Positions 17,413 through 25,761 of a stretch of DNA of 64,000 nucleotides are shown piece by piece. A program made the translations under genes and the position numbers. Positions within the stretch are counted from its first letter, which is position 1; each line of letters starts with the position of its first letter. The notes under the pieces are model-generated. The model ran no database searches and was not told where the DNA came from. It worked only from the letters and a program-made list of their open reading frames with translations. This stretch comes from Pseudomonas antarctica (lineage in GTDB: Bacteria > Pseudomonadota > Gammaproteobacteria > Pseudomonadales > Pseudomonadaceae). The DNA lies in the NCBI RefSeq assembly GCF_900624995.1, contig NZ_UYXQ01000004.1:62001-126000 (forward strand), in the 5' to 3' direction.

Positions 17413-19179
17413 ATGATCGTGATCCCTCGCCCTCTGCGTCTGACCTTTTACTCGTTGTTGATCATCGCGGGCGCGGTGCTGGCCGCTGCCCTGGCCACGC
17501 GCCATGCCGAACGCCAAGCCTTGGTGGACGACGCCGCGCGCGCCAATCAGCAACTGGCGCTGTATGCCAATTCCCTACACACCCTGATCGAACGCTACCG
17601 TGCCCTGCCCGCCGTATTGGCGCTGGACTCGGAAATGATCAGCGCCTTGAAAGGCCCGCTCGACGCCACCACTCAGGACCTGCTCAACCGCAAACTGGAG
17701 CGCATCAACGGCGCCGCGCAGTCCTCCACTCTGGAGCTGATGAACCGCACCGGTCTGGCCGTGGCCGCCAGTAACTGGAACCTCCCGAGCAGTTATGTCG
17801 GGCACAACTACGCGTTTCGCCCTTATTTCAGCCAGACCCTGAGCCAGGGCACCGGGCGTTTTTATGCGGTGGGCGTGACCACCGGGATCCCCGGTTACTT
17901 CCTCTCCAGCGCAGTGGTCGATGAACATGAACAGTTCCTCGGCGCCATGGTCGTGAAGCTCGAATTCCCCGAACTTGAGCGCGAGTGGGCCCAGGGCAAC
18001 GACCTGCTGCTGGTCAGCGATGCGCGCGGCATCGTGTTTATCGCCAACCAGCCGGGCTGGCGTTACCGCAACCTGCGCCCGCTGTCGGCCAGTGACCTCG
18101 CCGACCTCGAGGCCACCCGCCAATACGACAAAAAACAATTGCAGCCGCTGGGCATACAAACGTTGCAGCGCTTTGACGAAAACAGCCACCTGATGCGCGT
18201 CAACGGTCCCGACGGCAGCGCCAATTACATCTGGGAATCGCTGCCGCTCAAGGCCGAAGGCTGGACCTTGCACCTGCTGCGCAAACCGCAGTTCGCCTTT
18301 GAAGACCAACGCAACGCCGGCCTTGCCGCCGCCGGTTCCTGGCTGGCGCTGGTATTCCTGGTGCTGTTCCTGACCCAACGCTGGCGCCTGGCCCGTTTGC
18401 GTCAACGCAGCCGCGAAGAACTTGAACAGCTTGTCGAGGAGCGCACCCAGGCGCTGCGTACAGCCCAGGATGGCTTGGTGCAATCGGCTAAATTAGCGGC
18501 ACTGGGGCAGATGTCCGCCGCCCTCGCCCATGAAATCAACCAGCCGCTGACCGCCCAACGCATGCAGTTGGCGACCCTGCGCCTGCTGCTGGACCACGGC
18601 CGCGTAGACGACGCCTACAAGGCCCTCACACCGTTGGACGACATGCTCACGCGCATGGCCGCACTCACCGGCCACCTCAAGACCTTCGCGCGCAAAAGCC
18701 CCAGCGGCCTGCGCGAAAAGCTGGACCTGGCCACCGTGGTCGATCAATCCCTGCACTTGCTCGACGCGCGCCTGCGCGACGAAGCCATCGGCGTGGTGCT
18801 GGACCTGACCCGTCCGGCCTGGGTGCGTGGCGATGCCATCCGCCTGGAACAGGTGCTGATCAACCTGCTGCGCAACGCCCTCGACGCGATGGCTGACAAG
18901 CCGCGCAAACGCCTGGAAATCCGCCTGCACGCCGATCAACAGCTGTGGCAGTTGACCGTCAGCGACAGCGGCGGCGGGATTGCCGAGGAACACTTGAACA
19001 GCGTGTTCGACCCGTTTTTTACCACCAAGCCCGTGGGCGACGGCCTCGGCCTTGGGCTGGCGGTGTCCTACGCTATCGTGCACGAACTGGGCGGGCGCCT
19101 GCTCGCCGGTAACCGTGGCGATGGCGCGGTATTTACCCTGACCTTGCCGATTGCGCTGGAGACGCCCGACCTATGTTGA
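17413..19179 (+). CDS. dctB: DctB-type sensor histidine kinase
   Basis: 588 residues from ATG 17413. N-terminal helix (about 10-30), a periplasmic sensor domain of the DctB dCache type (about 31-305), second helix (about 310-330), a coiled coil rich in Arg/Glu, then HisKA with phosphorylatable H373 ([10 protein letters not shown]) and HATPase ([23 protein letters not shown]). The gene overlaps the regulator by 7 bp. It is located next to a 2-oxoglutarate-type permease rather than dctA or dctPQM, so the ligand may be a C5-dicarboxylate, as in the related MifS kinase of P. aeruginosa; the symbol denotes the family, not the ligand. Confidence 0.88.
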   Translation: MIVIPRPLRLTFYSLLIIAGAVLAAALATRHAERQALVDDAARANQQLALYANSLHTLIERYRALPAVLALDSEMISALKGPLDATTQDLLNRKLERINGAAQSSTLELMNRTGLAVAASNWNLPSSYVGHNYAFRPYFSQTLSQGTGRFYAVGVTTGIPGYFLSSAVVDEHEQFLGAMVVKLEFPELEREWAQGNDLLLVSDARGIVFIANQPGWRYRNLRPLSASDLADLEATRQYDKKQLQPLGIQTLQRFDENSHLMRVNGPDGSANYIWESLPLKAEGWTLHLLRKPQFAFEDQRNAGLAAAGSWLALVFLVLFLTQRWRLARLRQRSREELEQLVEERTQALRTAQDGLVQSAKLAALGQMSAALAHEINQPLTAQRMQLATLRLLLDHGRVDDAYKALTPLDDMLTRMAALTGHLKTFARKSPSGLREKLDLATVVDQSLHLLDARLRDEAIGVVLDLTRPAWVRGDAIRLEQVLINLLRNALDAMADKPRKRLEIRLHADQQLWQLTVSDSGGGIAEEHLNSVFDPFFTTKPVGDGLGLGLAVSYAIVHELGGRLLAGNRGDGAVFTLTLPIALETPDLC

Positions 19180-20498
19180 ACGCAGTGATTGTGGTCGATG
19201 ACGAAGCCAGCATCCGTACAGCCGTCGAACAATGGTTGAGCCTGTCAGGGTTTGACGTGCAGTTGTTCAGTCGCGCCGAGGAATGCCTGGCGAACCTGCC
19301 CAAGGACTTTCCCGGGGTGATCTTGAGCGACGTGCGCATGCCCGGCCTCAGCGGCCTGGAACTGCTGGCCGAAGTGCAGCGCCGCGATGCCGACTTGCCA
19401 GTGATCCTGCTCACCGGCCACGGCGACGTGCCGATGGCGGTAGACGCCATGCGAGACGGGGCCTACGACTTTTTGGAAAAACCCTTCAGCCCTGACGCCT
19501 TGCTCAACGGCCTGCGTCGCGCCTTGGACAAACGTGGGCTGATTTTGGAGAACCGTCGCCTGCACCAACAAGCCGATCATCGGGCGCAGCTGGAATCCAG
19601 CCTGCTGGGCGTGTCCCGCGGTTTGCAGAATTTGCGCCGCCAGGTGCTCGACTTGGCCAGCTTGCCGGTCAATGTGTTGATCCGTGGCGAGACCGGCAGT
19701 GGTAAAGAGCTGGTCGCGCGCTGCCTGCATGATTTTGGCCCGCGCGCGAAAAAACCGTTTGTTGCGCTCAACTGCGCCGCCATCCCCGAGCAGCTGTTTG
19801 AAGCCGAACTGTTCGGCCACGAAAGCGGCGCGTTCACCGGCGCCCAGGGCAAACGCATCGGCAAGCTGGAATACGCTCACGGCGGCACGCTGTTCCTGGA
19901 TGAAATCGAAAGTATGCCCTTGGCGCAACAAGTGAAACTGCTGCGTGTGTTGCAGGAGCAGAAGCTGGAGCGGCTGGGTTCCAACCAAAGCATTCACGTG
20001 GATCTGCGCATCATCGCCGCCACCAAGCCGGACCTGCTGGAAGAGGCCCGCGCCGGACGGTTTCGCGAAGATTTGGCTTATCGCCTGAACGTCGCGCAAC
20101 TGCGCCTGCCGCCGTTGCGCGAGCGCCGCGAAGATATTCCGCTGTTGTTCGACCACTTTGCCCACAGCGCCGCCGAGCGGCTGGGCCGTAGGGCCGAACC
20201 CTTGAGCGGCGCGCAACTGGGGCGGCTGCTCAGCCATGATTGGCCAGGCAACGTGCGTGAGCTGGCTAACGTTGCCGAACGCCAAGTGCTGGGCCTGGGT
20301 GAACCGGAGCCGGAAGGTATCGAAGCGGGGCAATCGTTGGCGGCGCAGCAGGAGGCCTTTGAAGCGCATTGCCTGAAAGCCGCGCTGGTTCGGCATAAGG
20401 GCGATATCAAGGCGGTGTTGGCCGAGTTGCAACTGCCGCGTCGCACGTTGAATGAAAAGATGCAGCGGCATGGGTTGGTGCGGGATACGTTTTTGTAG
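19173..20498 (+). CDS. dctD: DctD-type sigma-54-dependent response regulator
   Basis: 441 residues. Receiver domain with D53 (ILSDVRMPG) and K103; AAA+ domain with Walker A GETGSGKE and the sigma-54 contact loop GAFTGA; C-terminal Fis-type helix-turn-helix (HKGDIKAVLAELQLPRRTLN). It must therefore activate RpoN promoters. The nearest candidate target is the next gene: a -24/-12 promoter at 20654-20669 with two inverted-repeat sites upstream at 20565 and 20597. A MifR-like 2-oxoglutarate regulator is an equally valid reading. Confidence 0.9.
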   Translation: MLNAVIVVDDEASIRTAVEQWLSLSGFDVQLFSRAEECLANLPKDFPGVILSDVRMPGLSGLELLAEVQRRDADLPVILLTGHGDVPMAVDAMRDGAYDFLEKPFSPDALLNGLRRALDKRGLILENRRLHQQADHRAQLESSLLGVSRGLQNLRRQVLDLASLPVNVLIRGETGSGKELVARCLHDFGPRAKKPFVALNCAAIPEQLFEAELFGHESGAFTGAQGKRIGKLEYAHGGTLFLDEIESMPLAQQVKLLRVLQEQKLERLGSNQSIHVDLRIIAATKPDLLEEARAGRFREDLAYRLNVAQLRLPPLRERREDIPLLFDHFAHSAAERLGRRAEPLSGAQLGRLLSHDWPGNVRELANVAERQVLGLGEPEPEGIEAGQSLAAQQEAFEAHCLKAALVRHKGDIKAVLAELQLPRRTLNEKMQRHGLVRDTFL

Positions 20499-20528
20499 GC
20501 CAGTTTTTGTGTTGCTTTGGCAGACGCC

Positions 20529-20548
20529 ATCGCAGGCAAGCCTGCGAT
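20529..20548. repeat. Half REP-like hairpin (group B core)
   Basis: ATCGCAGG-CAAG-CCTGCGAT, an 8-bp perfect stem with a 4-base loop, 30 bp after dctD. It uses the core of the group B palindromes (compare 25665 and 63217). It lacks a T-run but may stabilise or terminate the dctBD transcript. Confidence 0.6.
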
Positions 20549-20564
20549 GAGGCCAGTAGCCATA

Positions 20565-20578
20565 AGCGGATTTCCGCT
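20565..20578. promoter_or_regulatory. Candidate DctD-type upstream activator site 1
   Basis: AGCGGA-TT-TCCGCT: perfect 6-bp arms with a 2-base centre, about 76 bp upstream of the sigma-54 -24 element. The GCGGA/TCCGC arms resemble rhizobial DctD sites as recalled. Confidence 0.55.
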
Positions 20579-20596
20579 CACCACCTTCAAACCATC

Positions 20597-20610
20597 AGCA
20601 ACTTTCCGCT
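20597..20610. promoter_or_regulatory. Candidate DctD-type upstream activator site 2
   Basis: AGCAAC-TT-TCCGCT repeats site 1 exactly 32 bp downstream (three helical turns) with a perfect right arm and a degraded left arm, the usual layout of tandem enhancer sites for NtrC-class regulators. Confidence 0.5.
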
Positions 20611-20653
20611 CAAAACCATTCTGAAACCCTTCTAAACCGGGCCTTCATCTACT

Positions 20654-20669
20654 TGGCACAGCTCCTGCT
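20654..20669 (+). promoter_or_regulatory. Sigma-54 (RpoN) promoter of the permease gene
   Basis: TGGCACA-GCTC-CTGCT matches the -24/-12 consensus (TGGCACR-N4-TTGCW) with one mismatch and the diagnostic 10-base spacing between GG and GC. It lies 62 bp upstream of the permease ATG. Confidence 0.8.
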
Positions 20670-20730
20670 ATAGCCGAACCAGGCAGCGTTCGCGCCGCTC
20701 CACAAAAACAATTAGATGAAGGATCCTTCA

Positions 20731-22050
20731 ATGGATAACTCCAACACCTTGCCTCTGGGGTCGGCGGCTGCGCCGGCAAAAGAACGCACGACGTCCAGCC
20801 GGATCAAATCGATCTTCAGCGGCTCCGTCGGCAACATGGTCGAGTGGTATGACTGGTACGTCTACGCCGCCTTCTCGCTGTACTTCGCCAAAGCCTTCTT
20901 CCCCGCCGGTTCCTCCACCGCCCAGTTGATGAACACCGCCGCCATCTTCGCCGTGGGCTTCATCATGCGCCCAATCGGTGGCTGGCTGATGGGCCTGTAC
21001 GCTGACTACAAAGGCCGCAAGGCCGCGCTGATGGCCTCGGTATTGCTGATGTGCTTCGGCTCCCTGCTGATCGCATTGACACCGGGTTACGACACCATCG
21101 GTATTGGCGCACCGATCCTGCTGGTGTTTGCACGCTTGCTGCAAGGCCTGTCGGTTGGCGGCGAGTACGGCACCTCGGCCACCTACCTGAGTGAAATGGC
21201 GACCAAGGAACGTCGCGGTTTCTTCTCCAGCTTCCAGTACGTGACCCTCATCTCCGGCCAACTCATCGCCCTGGCCGTCTTGATCGTGCTGCAACAAACC
21301 CTGACCACCGAACAGCTGTATGCCTGGGGCTGGCGCATCCCGTTCGCCATCGGCGCGCTGTGCGCAGTGGTTGCGCTGTTCCTGCGTCGTGGCATGGAAG
21401 AGACCGAGTCGTTCACCAAAAAGGAAAAAGCCAAGGAAAGCGCCATGCGCACCTTGATGCGTCACCCCAAAGAAGTGCTGACCGTAGTCGGCCTGACCAT
21501 GGGCGGCACCCTGGCGTTCTACACCTACACCACCTACATGCAGAAATACCTGGTGAACACCGTCGGCATGAGCATTTCCGACTCCACCACCATTTCGGCC
21601 GCAACGCTGTTTCTGTTCATGTGCCTGCAACCCCTGGTCGGCGGGCTGTCCGACAAAGTCGGCCGGCGGCCGATTCTGATCGCCTTCGGCATCCTCGGCA
21701 CCTTGTTCACCGTGCCGATCCTCACCACCCTGCACACCATCCAAAGCTGGTGGGGTGCGTTCTTCCTGATCATGGCGGCGCTGATCATCGTCAGCGGCTA
21801 TACCTCGATCAACGCGGTGGTAAAAGCTGAGCTGTTCCCTACGGAAATTCGCGCGCTGGGCGTGGGCCTGCCGTATGCACTCACCGTGTCGATCTTCGGC
21901 GGCACCGCTGAATATATCGCGCTGTGGTTCAAGAGCATTGGGATGGAAACCGGTTACTACTGGTATGTGACGGCGTGTATTGCGGTGTCTCTGCTGGTTT
22001 ACGTGACCATGAAAGACACGCGCAAGCATTCGCGGATTACCACGGACTAA
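20731..22050 (+). CDS. kgtP: 2-oxoglutarate / dicarboxylate:H+ symporter (MFS, KgtP type)
   Basis: 439 residues from ATG 20731; AAGGA at 20719-20723 has good spacing, and an upstream ATG at 20716 is too close to it. Twelve-helix metabolite:H+ symporter: N-terminal VGNMVEWYDWYVYAAFSLYF, loop 2-3 motif GLYADYKGRKAALM, GLSVGGEYGTSATYLSEMA, and the repeated loop motif GGLSDKVGRRPIL in the second half. This matches the alpha-ketoglutarate permease branch. Regulation is visible: RpoN promoter plus two activator palindromes immediately downstream of dctBD. Substrate assignment is by family. Confidence 0.88.
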   Translation: MDNSNTLPLGSAAAPAKERTTSSRIKSIFSGSVGNMVEWYDWYVYAAFSLYFAKAFFPAGSSTAQLMNTAAIFAVGFIMRPIGGWLMGLYADYKGRKAALMASVLLMCFGSLLIALTPGYDTIGIGAPILLVFARLLQGLSVGGEYGTSATYLSEMATKERRGFFSSFQYVTLISGQLIALAVLIVLQQTLTTEQLYAWGWRIPFAIGALCAVVALFLRRGMEETESFTKKEKAKESAMRTLMRHPKEVLTVVGLTMGGTLAFYTYTTYMQKYLVNTVGMSISDSTTISAATLFLFMCLQPLVGGLSDKVGRRPILIAFGILGTLFTVPILTTLHTIQSWWGAFFLIMAALIIVSGYTSINAVVKAELFPTEIRALGVGLPYALTVSIFGGTAEYIALWFKSIGMETGYYWYVTACIAVSLLVYVTMKDTRKHSRITTD

Positions 22051-22054
22051 AAAG

Positions 22055-22082
22055 TGTGGGAGCGGGCTTGCTCGCTCCCACA
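22055..22082. repeat. REP-like hairpin after the permease gene
   Basis: TGTGGGAGCG (22055-22064) pairs with CGCTCCCACA (22073-22082), 4 bases after the stop. It probably ends or protects the kgtP message and lies between convergent genes. Confidence 0.75.
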
Positions 22083-22111
22083 TTTCGTTCTTTAGCGTTT
22101 CCAAAAAAGCG

Positions 22112-22867
22112 TCATGTCAGCTCTATGGACTGCTGACGCCCATACCGACGTCGCGCATACGACGCCCCGGCAATCATCACTACCAGCACCGCAGCCAACA
22201 CCGCCGATGAACCCATAGTGCCGAAATCCAGCCCGCCCTTTTCATGGGGCTTGGTGAGGAAGTCGCCCAAGGTTGCGCCAAACGGTCGGGTCAACACAAA
22301 CGCCACCCAGAACAACAGCACCGACGATATTTGGGTGAAGTATTTAAGGGCAACCACCACGGCGATGGCCGAGCCGATCAGCAACGCACCGCCGGCAAAG
22401 CCCAACCCGGAATCGTCCGCCAGGAAGTCGCCCAACGCGGTGCCCAAGGTGTTGGAGAACAGAATCGCCATCCAGTAAAACAACTCGCCCCGCAAGGTCT
22501 GCACCTTGTTCACGTTCAGCGAATCGCCGCTGAGGTGCCACAAGGCAAAGATGATCATCAGGATCACGACCAGGATCATCGACCCGGTGGCATAACCCAA
22601 GCCCAGCGTACGGTCCATAAAGTCCGACATGGTGGTGCCAGCCGTGCTGGTGGACAAAATCACGACCCAGTACAGCACCGGGTTATAGGTTTTCGACCAG
22701 AGTTGGGTCACCAGGGTGACGAGAAACACGCTGATCAGAATCATCGAACTGATGGCGTAGCCGACATTCAATGTCATCGACAACAAATCCCCGGCGGTTT
22801 CGCCCAAGGTCGTTGCGCAGATTTTCATGACCCAGAACGCTAGGGTGATCTGAGGAAGTTTGTTCAT
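22112..22867 (-). CDS. Four-repeat DUF347 (COG4705) membrane protein
   Basis: 251 residues, nearly all hydrophobic, from ATG 22867. Four internal repeats are plain: each starts with an aromatic-Trp pair (W12, W67, W132, W187) and ends 15 residues later in a membrane-buried Asp (D27, D82, D147, D202) within a T-x-G-x-x-x-x-D-F-type motif (for example LGTALGDFLA). Repeat spacing is 55, 65 and 55 residues, so two inverted or parallel halves are likely, with roughly eight helices. The four Asp residues suggest ion or proton coupling, but no function is established. It converges on kgtP. Confidence 0.85.
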   Translation of the reverse strand: MNKLPQITLAFWVMKICATTLGETAGDLLSMTLNVGYAISSMILISVFLVTLVTQLWSKTYNPVLYWVVILSTSTAGTTMSDFMDRTLGLGYATGSMILVVILMIIFALWHLSGDSLNVNKVQTLRGELFYWMAILFSNTLGTALGDFLADDSGLGFAGGALLIGSAIAVVVALKYFTQISSVLLFWVAFVLTRPFGATLGDFLTKPHEKGGLDFGTMGSSAVLAAVLVVMIAGASYARRRYGRQQSIELT

Positions 22868-23061
22868 GGTGCAGAAGGCTCCGAAGCTCAGTCGTTCATT
22901 GGGCCGACTTATAGGGGGTGTCGACCTGGCGCGCAGACTGAACGGGAGGCTGTGAAAAATAGGTGGGCAATCAATGAAAATTCCATATAGCCAATGGAAA
23001 TTCGCGGTTATGGATTGCACTATGGCTGCCTCACAGACCCCCACAGCAGGAACCCCGGCCC

Positions 23062-23694
23062 ATGTCTGACGATATCCATTTCTACGAACCCGCCAACGGC
23101 CACGGCCTGCCCCACGACCCGTTCAATGCCATCGTCGGCCCACGGCCGATTGGCTGGATTTCTTCCCACGACAGCCAAGGCCGCCTGAACCTGGCGCCCT
23201 ACAGCTTCTTCAATGCGTTCAACTACATTCCACCGATCATTGGGTTTTCCAGTGTCGGGCGCAAAGACAGCCTGAACAACATCGAACACACCGGCGAGTT
23301 TGTGTGGAACCTGGCCACTCGCCCGTTGGCCGAGCAGATGAACCAGAGTTGCGCGGCGGTATCGCCAGAGGTCAACGAGTTCGAGCTGGCCGGCCTCACG
23401 CCGGTGGCGTCGAAAATCGTCGGCGCGCCGCGCGTGGGCGAGAGCCCGGTGTCGTTCGAGTGCAAGGTGACGCAGATCATTCAGTTGCAGAGGGCCGACA
23501 AGGAATGGGTGCCGAGCTGGCTGGTGTTGGGCGAGGTGGTCGCGGTGCACATTGCCAAGTGGCTGCTCAAGGATGGGGTCTACGACACCGCCGCCGCCGA
23601 GCCGATCTTACGCGGTGGTGGGCCAGCGGATTACTTCCAGTTGGGGCCCGAGTCGCTATTCAAGATGTATCGCCCAGGCGCCACTCAGCGCTGA
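23062..23694 (+). CDS. Flavin reductase-like (FMN-binding split barrel) protein
   Basis: 210 residues. The family signature is visible as GPRPIGWISSHDSQGRLNLAPYSFFNAF and IGFSSVGRKDSLNNIEHTGEFVWNLAT, typical of DIM6/NTAB flavoproteins that bind FMN at a split beta-barrel. Such proteins are often reductase partners of monooxygenases or independent flavoenzymes; no partner is adjacent. A strong hairpin follows the stop. Substrate unknown. Confidence 0.88.
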   Translation: MSDDIHFYEPANGHGLPHDPFNAIVGPRPIGWISSHDSQGRLNLAPYSFFNAFNYIPPIIGFSSVGRKDSLNNIEHTGEFVWNLATRPLAEQMNQSCAAVSPEVNEFELAGLTPVASKIVGAPRVGESPVSFECKVTQIIQLQRADKEWVPSWLVLGEVVAVHIAKWLLKDGVYDTAAAEPILRGGGPADYFQLGPESLFKMYRPGATQR

Positions 23695-23707
23695 TTGGCA
23701 CGCAAAA

Positions 23708-23737
23708 AAATGTGGGAGGGGGCTTGCTCCCACATTT
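23708..23737. repeat. REP-like hairpin / probable terminator
   Basis: AAATGTGGGAG (23708-23718) pairs with CTCCCACATTT (23727-23737), preceded by a run of A and followed by T, between two convergent genes. Confidence 0.75.
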
Positions 23738-23753
23738 GGCTCATCGGTGTTGT

Positions 23754-24002
23754 TTAGTTAGCGGCAGATACCCAAGTCAGCTGCCCTTCTTCGTCCACAT
23801 CGACCAGCCGCTCCAGTTGCGCGGCAGCCGCATCGTCGGCGTCGTCAGCGGTCTTGAATGTGTGTCCATCTAGGATCTTGTGAAACTTTGGGGCGCCCAT
23901 GCCATCCAGTGCCTTGACGGCGATGGCAGCGCTGTAGCCACCCTCTTCTTCACGCACCAAGGCGGAAACGGCTTCGTGGTGGGCAAACTCTTTACGTGCC
24001 AT
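23754..24002 (-). CDS. Small conserved hypothetical protein (82 aa)
   Basis: 82 residues from ATG 24002 (MARKEFAHHEAVSALVREEEGG). The composition is Ala/Asp-rich with the run TADDADDAAAAQLERLVDVDEEG; no membrane segment or signal. A TAGAATGGC -10-like element lies 30 bp upstream, supporting this start over the longer open frame. Looks like a small soluble protein; function unknown. Confidence 0.7.
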   Translation of the reverse strand: MARKEFAHHEAVSALVREEEGGYSAAIAVKALDGMGAPKFHKILDGHTFKTADDADDAAAAQLERLVDVDEEGQLTWVSAAN

Positions 24003-24031
24003 GTTACAAGTCCTGGCCAATGGGAAAGTCG

Positions 24032-24040
24032 GCCATTCTA
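24032..24040 (-). promoter_or_regulatory. Candidate -10 element (TAGAATGGC) for the 82-aa gene
   Basis: Same nonamer as upstream of purU and the nitroreductase gene, 30 bp before the ATG at 24002. Confidence 0.35.
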
Positions 24041-24045
24041 AAGCA

Positions 24046-24387
24046 CTAACCGGCCAGTTGCAGGTACTCGCCGAAGGCATGCGCTGCGGATGCATCGGTG
24101 AAGGTCTGGAAGTCCATGCTGCGGACCACCCCGTCGTTTAACAGCTCGGTAAAGATCATCAGGGCTGGCGAACTGAAGTAGGCGCTCATCGCCTGCTCGC
24201 TGCTCCAGAAGCCCGATACCAGCCATACATCAGGGTCGACCTGAGAGTGCTGCAACGAGAATTGCAGGCAACCCTGAGCCTGACGGCCCGGTTCGATCAA
24301 ACAGCTCAAGCGTGCACCGAGTTCGGTGCTGCACCCGGTGCGGGCACGGATAAAGGCCATATGGCTCGCGGGAATGGGGGTGGACAT
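24046..24387 (-). CDS. Antibiotic biosynthesis monooxygenase (ABM) family protein
   Basis: 113 residues from ATG 24387, chosen because GGGAG lies upstream at good spacing and MSTPIPASHMAFIRAR begins the fold. Small ferredoxin-like alpha/beta protein with the ABM pattern (FSLQHSQVDPDVWLVSGFWSSEQAMSAYF split over 24150-24260): a central WxxxG/FW region and a C-terminal helix. ABM proteins act as dimers in quinone or polyketide oxidation or in stress responses; substrate here unknown. Divergent from an AraC regulator that may control it. Confidence 0.78.
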   Translation of the reverse strand: MSTPIPASHMAFIRARTGCSTELGARLSCLIEPGRQAQGCLQFSLQHSQVDPDVWLVSGFWSSEQAMSAYFSSPALMIFTELLNDGVVRSMDFQTFTDASAAHAFGEYLQLAG

Positions 24388-24715
24388 GTTCGACTCTCCC
24401 GTTGAGAAGTGATGCTCGGCAAGCACTGTGAGGGCGTGTTGCCACAGGATCAAAGATAGCGGCGCGGGTATGGGCGCGGTTAGTCAATTCCTGCAGGCTT
24501 ATTGCACAATCCTGCGAGAAGCGTGGATAAGACGTTTGAGCCCCAGGGTTTATTCCACGCCCATGCTCAGCGTTTCGGGGCGATGACAAGCCCCGTACTT
24601 GCCTGATTCACGACTTATCGCAGGATCAGGCAAGGATTGTGCAGAATCGACGTAACACCTTTTCAAAAGCCGCCGCTAAGCTTGGCCCATTAAAGAAGCT
24701 TGTAGAGGACGCACC
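24388..24715. promoter_or_regulatory. ABM/AraC divergent intergenic region with 11-bp inverted repeats
   Basis: 328 bases without a gene. TGCACAATCCT at 24503-24513 and its exact inverse AGGATTGTGCA at 24633-24643 place the same site (extended core GCA-GGATTGTGCA) facing each divergent gene, about 115 bp from the ABM start and 73 bp from the AraC start. This layout suits an AraC-type regulator controlling both genes; binding is inferred. Confidence 0.45.
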
Positions 24716-25645
24716 ATGTCGTCGCCGGAACTTGAGCCCATGCCCCTCGATGCCGAGATGGAAAAACAGCGCGCCGAACTGGCGAGCATTGTGCACCGAC
24801 ATACGTGGGAAGATGGCTCGTACGGCACGGCAATCACCTCGCTGTTCCTGAATCGCCACAACACACCACGCGACTTTATGCCGGTGCTGGTGGAGCCCGC
24901 GCTGTGCATCCTCGCCAGCGGCAGCAAGGAAGTACGCCTGGCCGACGAAATCTTTGCCTACGACCCGCTCAATTATTTGGTGTTTTCAGTCGCGATGCCG
25001 GTGGCCGGACGGATCATCGAAGCCACTGCGCAAGACCCCAACCTGTCGGTGCGCATCAATATCGACCCGGCACAGCTGACTGCACTGATCGCCGAAGCCG
25101 GCCCGATGGGCGTGCCGTCGCGCCCGACCTCGCGTGGCATGTACGTCGACCGCATCGACACCCAACTGCTCGATGCCGTGCTGCGCCTGGCGCGCCTGCT
25201 GGACACGCCCAAAGACATCGGCATGCTGGCGCCGTTGATCAATCGCGAGATCCTCTATCGGTTATTACGTGGCCCGCAGGGCTACCGGCTGTACGAAATC
25301 GCTGTGGCCAACAGTCAGAGCCATCGAGTGAGCCAGGCGATCAAGTGGTTGAACGGTAATTATGAACAGCCGCTGCGCATTGATGACCTGGCCAAGGAAG
25401 TGAACCTCAGCGTCTCGACGTTGCACCATCGCTTCAAGGCGATCACCGCCATGAGCCCGCTGCAATACCAGAAGCAGTTGCGCTTGCAGGAGGCGCGGCG
25501 GCTGATGATTGCCGAAGGCCTGGAGGCCTCGGCGGCGGGGTATCGGGTGGGGTATGAAAGCCCGTCGCAGTTCAGCCGGGAGTACAGCCGATTGTTTGGA
25601 GCGCCACCGCTGAGAGATTTGGCCCGGTTGCGCCAGAGCATCTGA
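24716..25645 (+). CDS. AraC-family transcriptional regulator
   Basis: 309 residues. N-terminal AraC_N (cupin-type) domain about 25-185 (FMPVLVEPALCILASGSKEV), C-terminal double helix-turn-helix about 210-305 with the first recognition region IDDLAKEVNLSVSTLHHRFKA and the second AGYRVGYESPSQFSREYSRLFG. Alone between divergent and convergent neighbours; the nearest target candidate is the divergent ABM gene with which it shares an inverted repeat. Effector unknown. Confidence 0.9.
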   Translation: MSSPELEPMPLDAEMEKQRAELASIVHRHTWEDGSYGTAITSLFLNRHNTPRDFMPVLVEPALCILASGSKEVRLADEIFAYDPLNYLVFSVAMPVAGRIIEATAQDPNLSVRINIDPAQLTALIAEAGPMGVPSRPTSRGMYVDRIDTQLLDAVLRLARLLDTPKDIGMLAPLINREILYRLLRGPQGYRLYEIAVANSQSHRVSQAIKWLNGNYEQPLRIDDLAKEVNLSVSTLHHRFKAITAMSPLQYQKQLRLQEARRLMIAEGLEASAAGYRVGYESPSQFSREYSRLFGAPPLRDLARLRQSI

Positions 25646-25664
25646 CCCACTGCAATTAATATTG

Positions 25665-25744
25665 TGTGTGGCTTGCCTGCGATGGCGGTGTATCCGTTAA
25701 CCATGCACTGGCTGGCCCGCCGCTATCGCAGGCAAGCCCACACA
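25665..25744. repeat. Paired inverted REP-like element (group B)
   Basis: TGTGTGGCTTGCCTGCGAT at 25665 is mirrored by ATCGCAGGCAAGCCCACACA ending at 25744, around a 38-bp centre, between convergent araC-type and gtrS genes. Confidence 0.85.
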
Positions 25745-25761
25745 TTTGATCGGTGGTTTTT

